From Pseudomonadota bacterium (lineage in GTDB: Bacteria; Pseudomonadota; Gammaproteobacteria; Burkholderiales; Burkholderiaceae_C), in the NCBI GenBank assembly GCA_021846965.1, contig JAJZWA010000004.1, positions 52,665-116,664 on the forward strand: a DNA stretch of 64,000 bases, given 5' to 3'. The notes under the pieces are model-generated. The model saw only the letters and a list, made by a program, of their open reading frames with translations. It was not told the DNA's origin and did not search any database. Below, piece by piece: positions 1 to 7,230 of the stretch. How positions within the stretch are numbered: position 1 is the stretch's first letter; the number at the start of each line of letters is the position of its first letter. Both the position numbers and the translations under genes were made by a program.

Positions 1-50
1 CAGGATCGAAGCCCGGGTGCTTCACGCCGCTCGGGTTTTTTGGCGTCTGG
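1..50 (+). repeat. Hairpin repeat copy A (terminator-like)
   Basis: First copy of a dispersed repeat also seen near 2519, 5491, 6440 and (half) 7231. The inner hairpin arms have drifted here (CCCGGGTG against CGCTCGGG) but still pair if G-U wobbles are allowed, and a run of six T follows. This is the form of an intrinsic terminator for a plus-strand gene lying left of the window. The copy is cut by the window edge, so its 5' part is unknown. It lies just beyond the 3' end of the minus-strand tryptophanyl-tRNA synthetase gene. Confidence 0.6.
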
Positions 51-77
51 GACGGGCAGGTGCTGCTGGCGCGAAGC

Positions 78-1136
78 TCAAGCGACGGAGCCGTGGCCTG
101 CCGATGCCGAATCAATGGCGGCGGGTGCCGCGCAGACAGGGCGGCGCAAGCCAACGGCTCGCCGGATGCCTTGCATGCGTGCTTGGGCAATGCGGCGAAC
201 GCGCTCTTCGCCCTGTTCCAGGACAGCCTCGATGCGTTGGGGATGCTCCAGGTAATCCCGGTACAGACTCCTGGGGCCGGCCAGGTGGCGCTCGATGGTG
301 CCGACCAGGATGTCCTTCATCTCGCCCCACCCGATGCCGGCCTCGTAGCGGCGCATCATCGACGCGATCTCGTCCGCTTCGGCGAAGCCGCGGTAGAGCT
401 CGAACAGCGTGCATGAGCGCCAGTCCTTCGGTTCTCCCGGAGCGAGGGAGCTGGTCTTGATCTTGCGGATGGATCGGCGCAATTCGTCGACCGGGCAGAA
501 GATCGGAATGGTGTTGCCGTAGCTCTTGCTCATCTTCCGGCCGTCCAGTCCCGGAAGGCTTTGCGCGTCGCCGACCATCGCGCGGGGAAGACGAAACCGC
601 ACCCCGTAGCGGGCGTTGAAGGAGCCCGCGATGTCGCGTGTGATTTCCACATGCTGCACCTGATCCTTGCCCACGGGAACGAAGTCCGCGTCGAACAGCA
701 GGATGTCGGCCGCCATCAGCGCCGGGTAGGAGAACAGGCCGAGCGACACGTCGGTGTCCGGGTCCGCGCCGCCGGTCGTGTTGCGCTCGCGCAGGGCCTT
801 GTAGGCGTGCGCGCGGTTCAGCAATCCCTTCGGAGTGACGCAGCTGAGCATCCAGTGCAGCTCGGCGATTTCCGGAACGCGGGACTGACGATAGAACAGG
901 ACCTGCTGCGGGTCGAGGCCGAGCGCGAGCCATGCCGCGGCGATTTCCAGCGTGAAACGCTGGACGTGCTCGGCGTCGTGGCACTTAACCAGCGCGTGAA
1001 GGTCGGAGATGAAGTAGTAGCAGTTCCGGCCGTCCTCGGCGCTCATGGCGACCGCAGGCTTGATCATGCCGATGTAGTTGCCGAGGTGAGGCGTGCCGGA
1101 CGGCGTGATGCCGGTGAGGACGGTTTTCAGTTCCAT
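78..1136 (-). CDS. trpS: Tryptophanyl-tRNA synthetase (probably an accessory copy)
   Basis: Class I aminoacyl-tRNA synthetase charging tRNA-Trp with tryptophan in the cytoplasm; 352 aa from the chosen start. The HIGH-type motif appears as TPHLGN near residues 15-20 and the KMSKS loop is exact (GRKMSKSYGN, residues 199-208). The track ORF starts 9 codons earlier; MELKTVL is preferred because family members begin right at the first Rossmann strand. The gene overlaps the stop of the upstream methyltransferase by 10 bp, so the two are probably co-translated. From memory, the HIGH-region wording resembles Xanthomonas-type TrpRS more than the usual longer betaproteobacterial housekeeping enzyme, which suggests a second, acquired copy. 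The C-terminal 30 residues (alanine and arginine rich) look like an extension. It could also be the only TrpRS of the cell; the window cannot decide. Confidence 0.93.
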   Translation of the reverse strand: MELKTVLTGITPSGTPHLGNYIGMIKPAVAMSAEDGRNCYYFISDLHALVKCHDAEHVQRFTLEIAAAWLALGLDPQQVLFYRQSRVPEIAELHWMLSCVTPKGLLNRAHAYKALRERNTTGGADPDTDVSLGLFSYPALMAADILLFDADFVPVGKDQVQHVEITRDIAGSFNARYGVRFRLPRAMVGDAQSLPGLDGRKMSKSYGNTIPIFCPVDELRRSIRKIKTSSLAPGEPKDWRSCTLFELYRGFAEADEIASMMRRYEAGIGWGEMKDILVGTIERHLAGPRSLYRDYLEHPQRIEAVLEQGEERVRRIAQARMQGIRRAVGLRRPVCAAPAAIDSASAGHGSVA

Positions 1137-2116
1137 TTTTCGACCCTCGCAATGAATATCCAAGTGCTCGGGATGCCCGAAATCTCGCGGCTCGACACAA
1201 GCTCCAGCCCGTTGCTGGAAAGCGCTGCCTCGTAAGCGGTGCGCGGATGCAATTCGACATTCATCAGTGCGTGAATCAACGTAAAGCCATTGATGAATAT
1301 CGGCGTGCTCGATCCGATGTGCTCATCGGGTTGTAATGTGTCGACCACGATGATGTGCTGCGATGATGGAAAGAATTTCTGCAACCAGGCTGGAAAATCA
1401 GCGCATGCCAGATGCCCAAGGATGTCATGCATCATCAACGAGCAGATCACGCAGTCAACATCAGGGTATGGGTGCGGAAGTCGAAAAATGTCCTGGGAAA
1501 TGAACGTAAGTCGCGAGCTGACGTTTTCACGTTCGGCCTTCGCAGATGCAAGCTCTATCGACTCGGCATCCAGATCCATTCCGATGCCTCGAAGGCCAGG
1601 GTGGTCCTTTGCAAGCGAAAATAGCCGATGCCCATCGCCGCAACCAAGATCCGCCACGCACTGGGCGCCGAGTTTGGTGAATTCTGACTGGAAAATTGGA
1701 TCAATAAATCGCTCGTTGCACAGGCGTGAACCGCGTGATACCGAATAACCGTCGCGAAGCGTTCTCCAGTCTGGTGGCTCCGCGCTGAGCATGTCGGAAC
1801 CCGCTGTGCGAATGAGCCTGCCGTAGCCGTCCATTGCCCAAACGAAGAAACCGATATTTTCCAGGAAATTGATGCCGCGCGCAGAAAGAGAAAATGAATC
1901 TGTAGTGCGCTCGAGTCGAATGATGTCCCAATCGAGTAGATGACGAGACACGGCTTGAGTGCGGTGTATGTTGAGATTATGTTGCGCGCAGAGCATGTCC
2001 AAGTGCACGCCACCCGGAGCGGACAGTGCATCCAGGACCCCGACATCGTGCAATCCCAATAGAACGTTGGCTGCCAAGACATCATTGAAAGCAGGTGCTG
2101 CGCTTCCCGTATGCAT
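1127..2116 (-). CDS. SAM-dependent methyltransferase, O-methyltransferase-like layout
   Basis: A 329-aa class I methyltransferase. The SAM-binding motif I is clear (VADLGCGDGH, about residues 154-163), followed by an acidic residue after the next strand (GIGMDLDAES). The first ~110 residues look like the helical winged-helix dimerisation domain of natural-product O-methyltransferases. The substrate is unknown. It is the first gene of a two-gene operon with the tryptophanyl-tRNA synthetase, whose start lies inside its 3' end. Its base composition is visibly more A/T-rich than flanking genes, which suggests horizontal acquisition. A role in modifying tryptophan or an indole compound is only inference from the pairing. 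Confidence 0.8.
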   Translation of the reverse strand: MHTGSAAPAFNDVLAANVLLGLHDVGVLDALSAPGGVHLDMLCAQHNLNIHRTQAVSRHLLDWDIIRLERTTDSFSLSARGINFLENIGFFVWAMDGYGRLIRTAGSDMLSAEPPDWRTLRDGYSVSRGSRLCNERFIDPIFQSEFTKLGAQCVADLGCGDGHRLFSLAKDHPGLRGIGMDLDAESIELASAKAERENVSSRLTFISQDIFRLPHPYPDVDCVICSLMMHDILGHLACADFPAWLQKFFPSSQHIIVVDTLQPDEHIGSSTPIFINGFTLIHALMNVELHPRTAYEAALSSNGLELVSSREISGIPSTWIFIARVEKWN

Positions 2117-2257
2117 TTCTCAATCCTCTCCAAGGCAGGTTTTCGGTTCCGCGCGCAACGCATCGCCCGGGTTCACGCGGCCAAAAGCTACTTGGAGACA
2201 CGCGATCGTTCAGAAGTTCCATGGCGATCGTGGGGGCACTGTCCAGCGGCACGAAAG
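2117..2257. other. Intergenic remnant upstream of methyltransferase
   Basis: About 140 bp between the methyltransferase start and the higA fragment. It must contain the promoter of the minus-strand methyltransferase-trpS pair, but no convincing -35/-10 set was recognised. The plus-strand open frame running through it joins the higA remnant but shows no family resemblance, so it is read as junction sequence. Confidence 0.4.
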
Positions 2258-2407
2258 GCCGACACGGCGGTGCTCTTGGCGGCGTTCTTCGGGACTGATG
2301 CGCAGAGTTGGATGAATCTGCAGGCTCACTACGACACGAAGTTGGGCAGGGAGCGCATCGGGAACGAGTTCCTGGCCGAGATCCGGCGCCATGCTGCGCC
2401 GGCGTGA
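2258..2407 (+). pseudogene. higA antitoxin remnant (3' half)
   Basis: The last 49 codons match the C-terminal half of the intact HigA at 6026-6328 with a few substitutions (shared AAFFGTDAQSWMNLQ), ending at the equivalent TGA. The N-terminal half carrying most of the helix-turn-helix is missing, and no toxin precedes it. Similarity to the intact locus continues about 160 bp past the stop into the hairpin repeat. This is therefore a truncated duplicate and not an independent gene. Confidence 0.88.
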
Positions 2408-2490
2408 GCCGGGATTCACGCCTGAGGGTTTTGTCGTTTCCGCACCGCCTTCAGCGGTAGTACGACCTCCCAGCCCACTCCCCGCGCCAA

Positions 2491-2570
2491 CTCGTGGCGA
2501 GTCTGTGCAAATCTAGGGGACGCCAGTTTCAAGGCCCGAGTGGTTCACGCCACTCGGGCTTTTTGGCGTC
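2491..2570 (+). repeat. Hairpin repeat copy B
   Basis: Best-preserved copy of the dispersed repeat. A leader (CTCGTGGCGAG...TGCAAATC) is followed by nested inverted repeats. The outer arms are GACGCCA (2519-2525) and TGGCGTC (2564-2570). The inner perfect stem is GCCCGAGTGG/CCACTCGGGC (2534-2543, 2550-2559) with loop TTCACG, followed by a T-run. The inner part has the form of an intrinsic terminator. It separates the methyltransferase/trpS/higA-remnant segment from the T6SS module. Confidence 0.85.
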
Positions 2571-2720
2571 TGGGGGGCGCATGGGACGCGGCGCACCTGT
2601 GGGCAATGCCCTGCAAAGCCTGATTCCCCGGCAGGTCATGATGTTGGTGAATGGCTGCAAGGATGCCGGAACCGGCTTGACCTCATGACGAGGCTGCGGC
2701 CGCTTCCTGGAGCATGCATC

Positions 2721-3128
2721 ATGGCGCGACGCGCGTTGGCCCTGGTGGGCGACAGCACCTCGCATGGCGGGGTCGTGCTGGAGGGCGCCGACACCGACAC
2801 CCTGAGCGGCCGCGCCATCGCCTGCGTGGGACACAGGGTGTCGTGCCCGAAGTGCAAGGGCGACTTCCCCATCGTTCCGGACGGATCGGGAGGCCATGTG
2901 CTGCCGTGGATCGGAGGTCTCACCGTGGCGGTGGAGGGCATGCAGACCGCCTGCGGAGCCACGCTGATCGCCTCCCAACAGGCATTCGTGGTCGATGAGG
3001 CGCCGCCAGCGCCGGCGCAGCCCGAAGCGCCGAGGGCGCCGCCACCATCGGGCACGGGGCTTTGCCTGGAGTGCCTGCGACATGCGGCCATCCACGGCGC
3101 GGTGAGCGTGTTGCGGAGTGAGGCATGA
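2721..3128 (+). CDS. PAAR-domain protein (T6SS spike tip)
   Basis: A 135-aa PAAR protein that would cap the VgrG spike of a type VI secretion system and carry cargo. The N-terminal part shows the PAAR pattern (GDSTSHGG, then GRAIACVGHRVSCPKCKG, GSGGHVLPW and a late TACGATL), with cysteine and histidine residues suited to zinc binding at the tip. A proline-rich linker and a short tail with a CLECLRHA motif follow. The start at MARRALALVGD is chosen over the ORF-track start 12 codons upstream because PAAR proteins begin here and a GGAG lies just before it. It overlaps the next gene by 4 bp (ATGA). No T6SS structural genes are in the window, so this is an orphan effector module. Confidence 0.9.
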   Translation: MARRALALVGDSTSHGGVVLEGADTDTLSGRAIACVGHRVSCPKCKGDFPIVPDGSGGHVLPWIGGLTVAVEGMQTACGATLIASQQAFVVDEAPPAPAQPEAPRAPPPSGTGLCLECLRHAAIHGAVSVLRSEA

Positions 3129-3646
3129 AGTCCGACGACACCGGCGCCGTCGAGGCGTGCCTGGTCGATGCACGCCGAGCCGGTTGGCCGTCGGCGCGCC
3201 TGTACGCGCTGCTCGATCTCCTGCTTCCCGCGCATGAAGGCTTGGCCCCGATGCTGGAGCGCGGCGCGGGCAGGGTGGCCTTGTTCGACCAGACCGTGGA
3301 TGCCGAGGTGGCCGATGGTGGCCCCTGGCTGGTGGAACTCGACGCCGCCAACGCGGAACTGGTCAGCGGCCTGCTCGCGCTGGGGCGGGATCCGCAGGGT
3401 GTGGTGTGGCTGATCAGCGAGCGCGACCCACCGGGTCTGGCGCAGGCCTTGCGCGAGCGCCTGAACGTGCGCCTGCGGGGCATCGGCGTGGCGCTGCTGC
3501 GCTTTTACGACCCCACGCTGCTGCAGGGGATCCTGGCCTTGTTGTCACCGAGCCAGCGAGCGAGCTTCGTCGCCCCGGCGGTGCAGTGGCTGATCGAGCG
3601 GGATGGACAACTCGTGCAGCTCAGCCCGGAGAAGCTCCGTGCTTGA
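3125..3646 (+). CDS. tecT: DUF4123 effector chaperone (TecT-like)
   Basis: A 173-aa DUF4123 protein, the family of adaptors that load T6SS effectors onto VgrG/PAAR. Family hallmarks include YALLDLLL near the N-terminus, GPWLVELD, VVWLISER and the closing GVALLRFYDPTLLQGIL. The start overlaps the PAAR stop by 4 bp. Gene order (PAAR, DUF4123, small gene, Tox-REase-5, Imm52) matches the Pseudomonas aeruginosa PAAR4-TecT-co-TecT-TseT-TsiT locus as I remember it, which is the reason for the symbol. It should act in the cytoplasm on the toxin encoded two genes downstream. Confidence 0.85.
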   Translation: MKSDDTGAVEACLVDARRAGWPSARLYALLDLLLPAHEGLAPMLERGAGRVALFDQTVDAEVADGGPWLVELDAANAELVSGLLALGRDPQGVVWLISERDPPGLAQALRERLNVRLRGIGVALLRFYDPTLLQGILALLSPSQRASFVAPAVQWLIERDGQLVQLSPEKLRA

Positions 3647-3986
3647 GCTCGCCGCCGGCCAGAGGCAGGCATTGCAGGGCCTGAACGAGACCAGCTTTGT
3701 CGAGCGCGTGCGCCTTGAGTTGCTGGGCGACCGGCCGGAGCTGGGCGCCCAGCCCGATCTGGCCCAGCGCATGCTGCGCGCGCTGCGGGTGGCGCAGCAC
3801 TGGGGAGTCGACGACAAGCTGATGGGTGAGTTCGTGCGCCTGGAGGCTGCGGCGCCGGGCTTTCATGCGCAACCGGCGGTGAAGGCGTGGATCACGCGCC
3901 CGGGGCGCAGTGCGTCGCAACGGTTTGCCGACTACCTGTGCCTCGTGCGCTGGCGGGGCAGGGCCCAAGGCGCGAACAAGGAGTGA
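3639..3986 (+). CDS. Small co-chaperone (co-TecT-like), T6SS effector loading
   Basis: About 115 aa, no recognisable catalytic motif. It occupies the position of the TecT co-chaperone between the DUF4123 gene and the toxin. A GTG start at 3639 is preferred: it overlaps the tecT stop by 8 bp and has GGAGAAG just upstream, whereas the track ORF ATG at 3603 lies deep within tecT. The sequence is helical and charged (LLGDRPELGAQPDLAQRML, RFADYLCLVRW), suited to a binding partner. Function rests on position. Confidence 0.65.
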   Translation: MLELAAGQRQALQGLNETSFVERVRLELLGDRPELGAQPDLAQRMLRALRVAQHWGVDDKLMGEFVRLEAAAPGFHAQPAVKAWITRPGRSASQRFADYLCLVRWRGRAQGANKE

Positions 3987-3989
3987 AGC

Positions 3990-4565
3990 ATGGCCGCATT
4001 CGCGATCCCGTTGATCGAGTCGGCCGTGGCGGCACTGGGCGGCTGGCTCGTGCGAGCGGCAGCGGTGGCCGCAGGGGCAGGCCTGGCACAGATGGCCAGC
4101 ACGAAGAAGGATGACACCCGGGCGCGCACGTCCGTGCAGGAACTGACTCGCGACGACAGACCCTGCAAGGATTGCCCTCCCGGGGCCGGCTTTCGAGGGC
4201 GAGCGACGCACTCCATGAATCCGCCCCCGCGGAAGTACCAGGGCCGGGTCACCGGCTGGCCCTACTGCGTCGAGCAGGGGTGGAGCGAGGAGTGGAAGTG
4301 GGATGGAACGTGGTTCGATGCCTTTGTCAGCGATCCGTGCCTGATCCAGGAGGCCAAGGGAAATTACGACCAGTTCTTCCAGCCCTGGGCCAACAACAGG
4401 TTCAAGGGGTTTCGAAAAATGGAAGAGGAAATCAAGGGCCGTGGCGCGATCGCCAAGGCCAACCCGCCGACACGTGTGAGGTACTACTTCCAGGGACCCC
4501 GAACGCTCCAGGAGATGCGCAAGGTTTTGCTGAAAAGTGGAGTTGAGTTTGAATTTCTTCCGTGA
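3990..4565 (+). CDS. tseT: T6SS nuclease effector, Tox-REase-5 domain (TseT-like)
   Basis: A 191-aa toxin. A hydrophobic N-terminal segment (about residues 5-35) could span or cross a membrane. A cysteine-bearing linker (CKDCPPG) precedes the restriction-endonuclease-fold toxin domain of the Tox-REase-5 type. The likely PD-(D/E)xK core is visible as WFDAFVSDP...IQEAKGNYDQFF, with Asp110, Glu121 and Lys123 as candidate catalytic residues. It should cut DNA in a target cell after T6SS delivery. The frame is intact while both copies of the matching immunity gene are broken, which is unusual. The region is more A/T-rich toward its 3' end. It starts 3 bp after the co-chaperone gene. Confidence 0.85.
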   Translation: MAAFAIPLIESAVAALGGWLVRAAAVAAGAGLAQMASTKKDDTRARTSVQELTRDDRPCKDCPPGAGFRGRATHSMNPPPRKYQGRVTGWPYCVEQGWSEEWKWDGTWFDAFVSDPCLIQEAKGNYDQFFQPWANNRFKGFRKMEEEIKGRGAIAKANPPTRVRYYFQGPRTLQEMRKVLLKSGVEFEFLP

Positions 4566-4575
4566 GGAGGTTCGT

Positions 4576-5308
4576 GTGTACACCAAAATCAGCGCCGAGT
4601 TTCGAGATCCTTCTTTGGGAATCCGAGATTTCGAGTGGATTCTGCGGAAGCAATCCAAGGTGGTCGAAGTTCTTGAGCGCCACTATCCGGAGCTCGACAG
4701 AGCGAGCTGGCGCTTGCCGGGCGACACCGAGCAAATGGCCAGACTGTTCCCGGTGTTCGATGCGAGCGGGCCGTCCCGGATCGGGCTTGCAGCTCTGGAA
4801 CAGGAGTTCAAGGGAGAGCGGGATCGAAGCTATGTGGCGATGTGGGACGGCCAGGAGCAGCCGCCGCTCAGCGTGGGCATGGCTTGCCACATCGGGCCCC
4901 CCGAGCTTGCACATACCCTGAACATCGAGTTGTATGGCCGCTCGGCGCATCGACGCGGAACTGTTGGTCGATGTTCTGCGTCCGGTCGTGGCACAGTTCG
5001 ACCCGGTCTGGGTTGAGGTTTATCCCCCCGAGTACTCGGAGCGGCAGGTGTTCCCCGACAAGCCCGGCGTTGGCTGGATGTTGTACTTGCCGAGGGAGAT
5101 CATCGCGCAGCAGGTTCCCGAGGCCGCGGCGCTGGTGCCGATGGCCGGGCGCGACGGAAGGCGCCGGGGGACGGTGGTGCTCAGCGTGGTGGACGAAGTG
5201 TTCGACGGTCAAAACCCGCGGCACATCGAGGCGGCGGCGAACATCGACATTCGCATGGTCGACCAGGACCTGATGCCTTGCTACTCGGATCTGTGGCCGG
5301 CGACCTGA
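4576..5308 (+). pseudogene. tsiT: Imm52 immunity gene copy 1 (TsiT-like), frameshifted
   Basis: Matches the Imm52 immunity family that neutralises Tox-REase-5 toxins. A GTG start at 4576 sits 5-6 nt after GAGGAGG, which itself overlaps the toxin stop, so translation would be coupled to the toxin. The frame is open to about 4947, where comparison with copy 2 shows loss of two bases (GGCGCAT here against GGCGCTCAT at 7593-7602). Read as written, the protein changes frame and stops at 5016 (about 146 aa); the remaining ~115 codons continue in another frame to 5308. A sequencing error is possible. Confidence 0.82.
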
Positions 5309-5460
5309 GGCTGGCGGCGCTTGACGTTCGGTTCGCCGCGCCTTCATCGGTCGAGGCATCCAGCCGCTGGCTCGCCATGCGCAGGAGTTCCTGACGGCGC
5401 CCTTCGCGGTTGCCGTGGCGGCTTCGACGGCAGTGTCGCCACCAGCGGGCGCTACACCCT
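5309..5460. other. Gene-poor stretch after immunity copy 1
   Basis: About 150 bp. The first ~25 bp after the immunity stop are still similar to the sequence after copy 2. A short plus-strand open frame (AFIGRGIQPLARHAQEFL...) with codon-like composition ends just before the hairpin repeat; it may be the tail of a lost gene, but I do not recognise it. Confidence 0.4.
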
Positions 5461-5543
5461 GACTCGTGGCGAGCGTGTGCAAATCCAGGGGATGCCAGGA
5501 TCGAAGCCCGAGTGGTTCACGCTACTCGGGCTTTTGGGCTTCT
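5461..5543 (+). repeat. Hairpin repeat copy C
   Basis: Includes the shared leader (ACTCGTGGCGAGCG, GTGCAAATCCAGGGG) and the inner stem GCCCGAGTGG/CTACTCGGGC (5506-5515, 5522-5531) followed by four T. One stem position has drifted. The outer arms are degraded (GATGCCA/GGGCTTC). It separates the T6SS module from the first toxin-antitoxin pair. Confidence 0.8.
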
Positions 5544-5704
5544 GGGGCGCGCGGACGACGCACGCGGCTCCCGCGCGATGGAGTCTCCTTGCCGCAGGGC
5601 AGCCTGTTGCTCGAGCTCACGCTGCCGCCTTCGGCCACTTGCGCCAGGGAAGCGGCCGCCGGGCCACGCGCTCGCCACGGTCAAGACCATGCGGTGGACT
5701 CTAG

Positions 5705-5719
5705 TAACGCGGCGCGTTA
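5705..5719. promoter_or_regulatory. Palindromic operator candidate of higBA
   Basis: TAACGCG-G-CGCGTTA is a perfect 7-bp inverted repeat with a one-base centre. It ends 9 bp before the GTG start of higB. HigA-type antitoxins and their complexes repress their own promoters by binding such palindromes, so this is the likely autoregulatory site; no binding data are implied. Confidence 0.65.
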
Positions 5720-5728
5720 ACATGAGGC

Positions 5729-6007
5729 GTGATCAAGACCTTCCGTTGCCGGGACACGCAGGCCCTGTTCGAGGGACGGCGTGTGGCGAGGTTCGCCAAC
5801 ATCGAGCGTATCGCGATGCGCAAGCTTCAGCAGATCCACGCGGCGAGCCAACTGGAATTCCTCAGGATCCCGCCGAACAACAAGCTCGAGGCCCTCAAGG
5901 GCGATCGGCGCGGCCAGTTCAGCATCCGCGTCAACGATCAGTGGCGCATCTGCTTCCGTTTCGCAGAGGGCCAAGCGTCCGAGGTCGAGATCATCGACTA
6001 CCACTGA
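5729..6007 (+). CDS. higB: HigB-type toxin (RelE superfamily)
   Basis: A 92-aa protein of the plasmid-killer/HigB group, ribosome-dependent mRNA interferases. Typical features are the N-terminal IKTFRCRDTQALFEG, the middle helix pair (ANIERIAMRKLQQIHAA) and the C-terminal strand set QFSIRVNDQWRICFRF with the conserved arginine and tryptophan. The GTG start at 5729 is preceded by a perfect palindrome. The antitoxin gene follows 18 bp downstream, the toxin-first order of higBA. This operon sits between repeat copies C and D. Confidence 0.9.
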   Translation: MIKTFRCRDTQALFEGRRVARFANIERIAMRKLQQIHAASQLEFLRIPPNNKLEALKGDRRGQFSIRVNDQWRICFRFAEGQASEVEIIDYH

Positions 6008-6025
6008 ATACAGCAGGAGAGGACC

Positions 6026-6328
6026 ATGCCACGTGAAGTCCCATTGTCGACCCCCGGAGAGATCCTGGTCGAGGAATGGCTCGCGCCGATGGGGCTGAGT
6101 CAGTACGCGCTGGCCAAGGCCATCGGTGTGCCGCCGCGGCGCATCAACGAGATCGTCAAGGGACAGCGCGCGATCACGGCCGACACGGCAGTCCGCCTGG
6201 CGGCGTTCTTCGGGACCGACGCACAGAGTTGGATGAACCTGCAGACCCATTACGACACGGAGTTGGCCAAGGAGCGCATCGGTGCCGAGTTCCTGGCCGA
6301 AATCCGGCGGCATGCCGTGCCGGCGTGA
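6026..6328 (+). CDS. higA: HigA-type antitoxin (XRE family)
   Basis: A 100-aa antitoxin with a helix-turn-helix over about residues 20-60 (LSQYALAKAIGVPPRRINEIVKGQRAI is the core region). It should bind and neutralise HigB and repress the operon. An AGGAGAGG ribosome site lies just upstream. Its 3' half, the stop and the next ~160 bp are duplicated at 2258-2570, where only a fragment remains. Confidence 0.92.
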   Translation: MPREVPLSTPGEILVEEWLAPMGLSQYALAKAIGVPPRRINEIVKGQRAITADTAVRLAAFFGTDAQSWMNLQTHYDTELAKERIGAEFLAEIRRHAVPA

Positions 6329-6409
6329 GTCGGGATTCATGCCTGAGGGTCTTGTCGTTTCGGCACCGCCTTCAGCGGCAGCGCGACTTCCCAGCCCGCT
6401 CGCTGCACC

Positions 6410-6492
6410 AACTCGTGGCGCGAGGCTGCAAATCCAGGGGAGGCCAGGATCGAAGCCCGAGTGGTTCACGCCACTCGGGCTTTTTGGCGTCT
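6410..6492 (+). repeat. Hairpin repeat copy D
   Basis: Same leader (AACTCGTGGCG, GCAAATCCAGGGG) and a perfect inner stem GCCCGAGTGG/CCACTCGGGC (6455-6464, 6471-6480) with loop TTCACG and five T. It follows higA at the same distance as copy B follows the higA remnant, so the antitoxin 3' end and this hairpin moved together. It would terminate higBA transcription. Confidence 0.85.
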
Positions 6493-6546
6493 GGGGGCTT
6501 TGTTGGCAGCTCCTGCGTATAGGTAACGTATGTGGTACCGTTGGGT

Positions 6547-6876
6547 ATGCTGAGTCTGCGCGAGTACCTGGAAGAGGACGGTAGCAGCCCGTTCGGGGAC
6601 TGGTTCACGCGCCTGGATGCCGCGGTTGCCGCGAAGGTCACGGTCGTGCTCGGGCGAATCGGGCAGGGCAATCTGTCCAACGTCAAGGGCGTCGGCGAAG
6701 GCGTGCTGGAGCTTCGGCTGAACTTTGGCCCGGGCTATCGGGTGTACTTCGGGCGCGAAGGCGACGTCGTGGTCGTTCTGCTGGGTGGCGGGACGAAGAG
6801 GCGGCAGCAGCGGGACATCGAGGCCGCGAAGGCGTGCTGGACAGCGTACAAGCGGCGCAAGCGAACGGGGAGATGA
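6547..6876 (+). CDS. RelE/ParE-superfamily toxin, addiction-module killer type
   Basis: A 109-aa protein resembling the phage Gp49-like/HigB-2 killer family. It begins LSLREYLEEDGSSPFGDWF and has the central GNLSNVKGVGEGVLELRLNFGPGYRVYFGR, where family toxins carry the strand-borne arginines, then the closing LLGGGTKRRQQRDIEAA. The ATG at 6547 is preferred to the one five codons upstream, since family members begin at this point. A likely antitoxin gene follows after 3 bp. Predicted action is inhibition of translation. Confidence 0.85.
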   Translation: MLSLREYLEEDGSSPFGDWFTRLDAAVAAKVTVVLGRIGQGNLSNVKGVGEGVLELRLNFGPGYRVYFGREGDVVVVLLGGGTKRRQQRDIEAAKACWTAYKRRKRTGR

Positions 6877-6879
6877 ACC

Positions 6880-7212
6880 ATGGCTCTGACACGAGACTTC
6901 AAGCAAACGGTGCTGGCGCGCGTGCAAGCCGATCCGGGATTCCGCGACGCCCTGCTCAAGGAGGCCATCGAAGCCATGCTGAGTGGCGACGTGGACAGCG
7001 GACGCGCGATCCTGCGCGACTACATCAAGGCCACCGTGGGCTTCGAACGACTCGGCGCCGAGATCGGTTCGTCGCCGAAGAGCCTGATTCGCATGTTCGG
7101 CCCCTCGGGCAACCCGCAGGCGCGCAATCTGTTCAACGTCATCGGCCATCTTCAACGCCATGCGGGACTGACCCTGCACGTGACCGCACAGCCCGATCAT
7201 TCAGCAGGCTGA
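6880..7212 (+). CDS. Antitoxin of the Gp49/HigB-2-type module
   Basis: A 110-aa partner of the preceding toxin. The N-terminal half is helical and would wrap the toxin. The C-terminal half has a DNA-binding pattern (ERLGAEIGSSPKSLIRMFGPSGNP) like addiction-module antidote proteins. GGGGAGATGAACC provides a ribosome site. It lies 3 bp after the toxin gene and ends just before the half repeat and the truncated second immunity copy. Confidence 0.85.
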   Translation: MALTRDFKQTVLARVQADPGFRDALLKEAIEAMLSGDVDSGRAILRDYIKATVGFERLGAEIGSSPKSLIRMFGPSGNPQARNLFNVIGHLQRHAGLTLHVTAQPDHSAG

Positions 7213-7230
7213 TCCGAGGCGTCCCGAGGT

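Noticed and set aside
2519-2570. tRNA- or tmRNA-like structure in the hairpin repeat
   Set aside because: The nested stems do not give a cloverleaf or a T arm, and the inner stem with T-run is sufficiently explained as an intrinsic terminator.
5309-5460. Functional gene before repeat C
   Set aside because: A short codon-like frame exists but has no start, ribosome site or recognisable family; kept only as a possible remnant.
6500-6546. Operator of the second toxin-antitoxin pair
   Set aside because: GGTAAC and GGTACC occur close together, but the inverted repeat is imperfect and too short to call.
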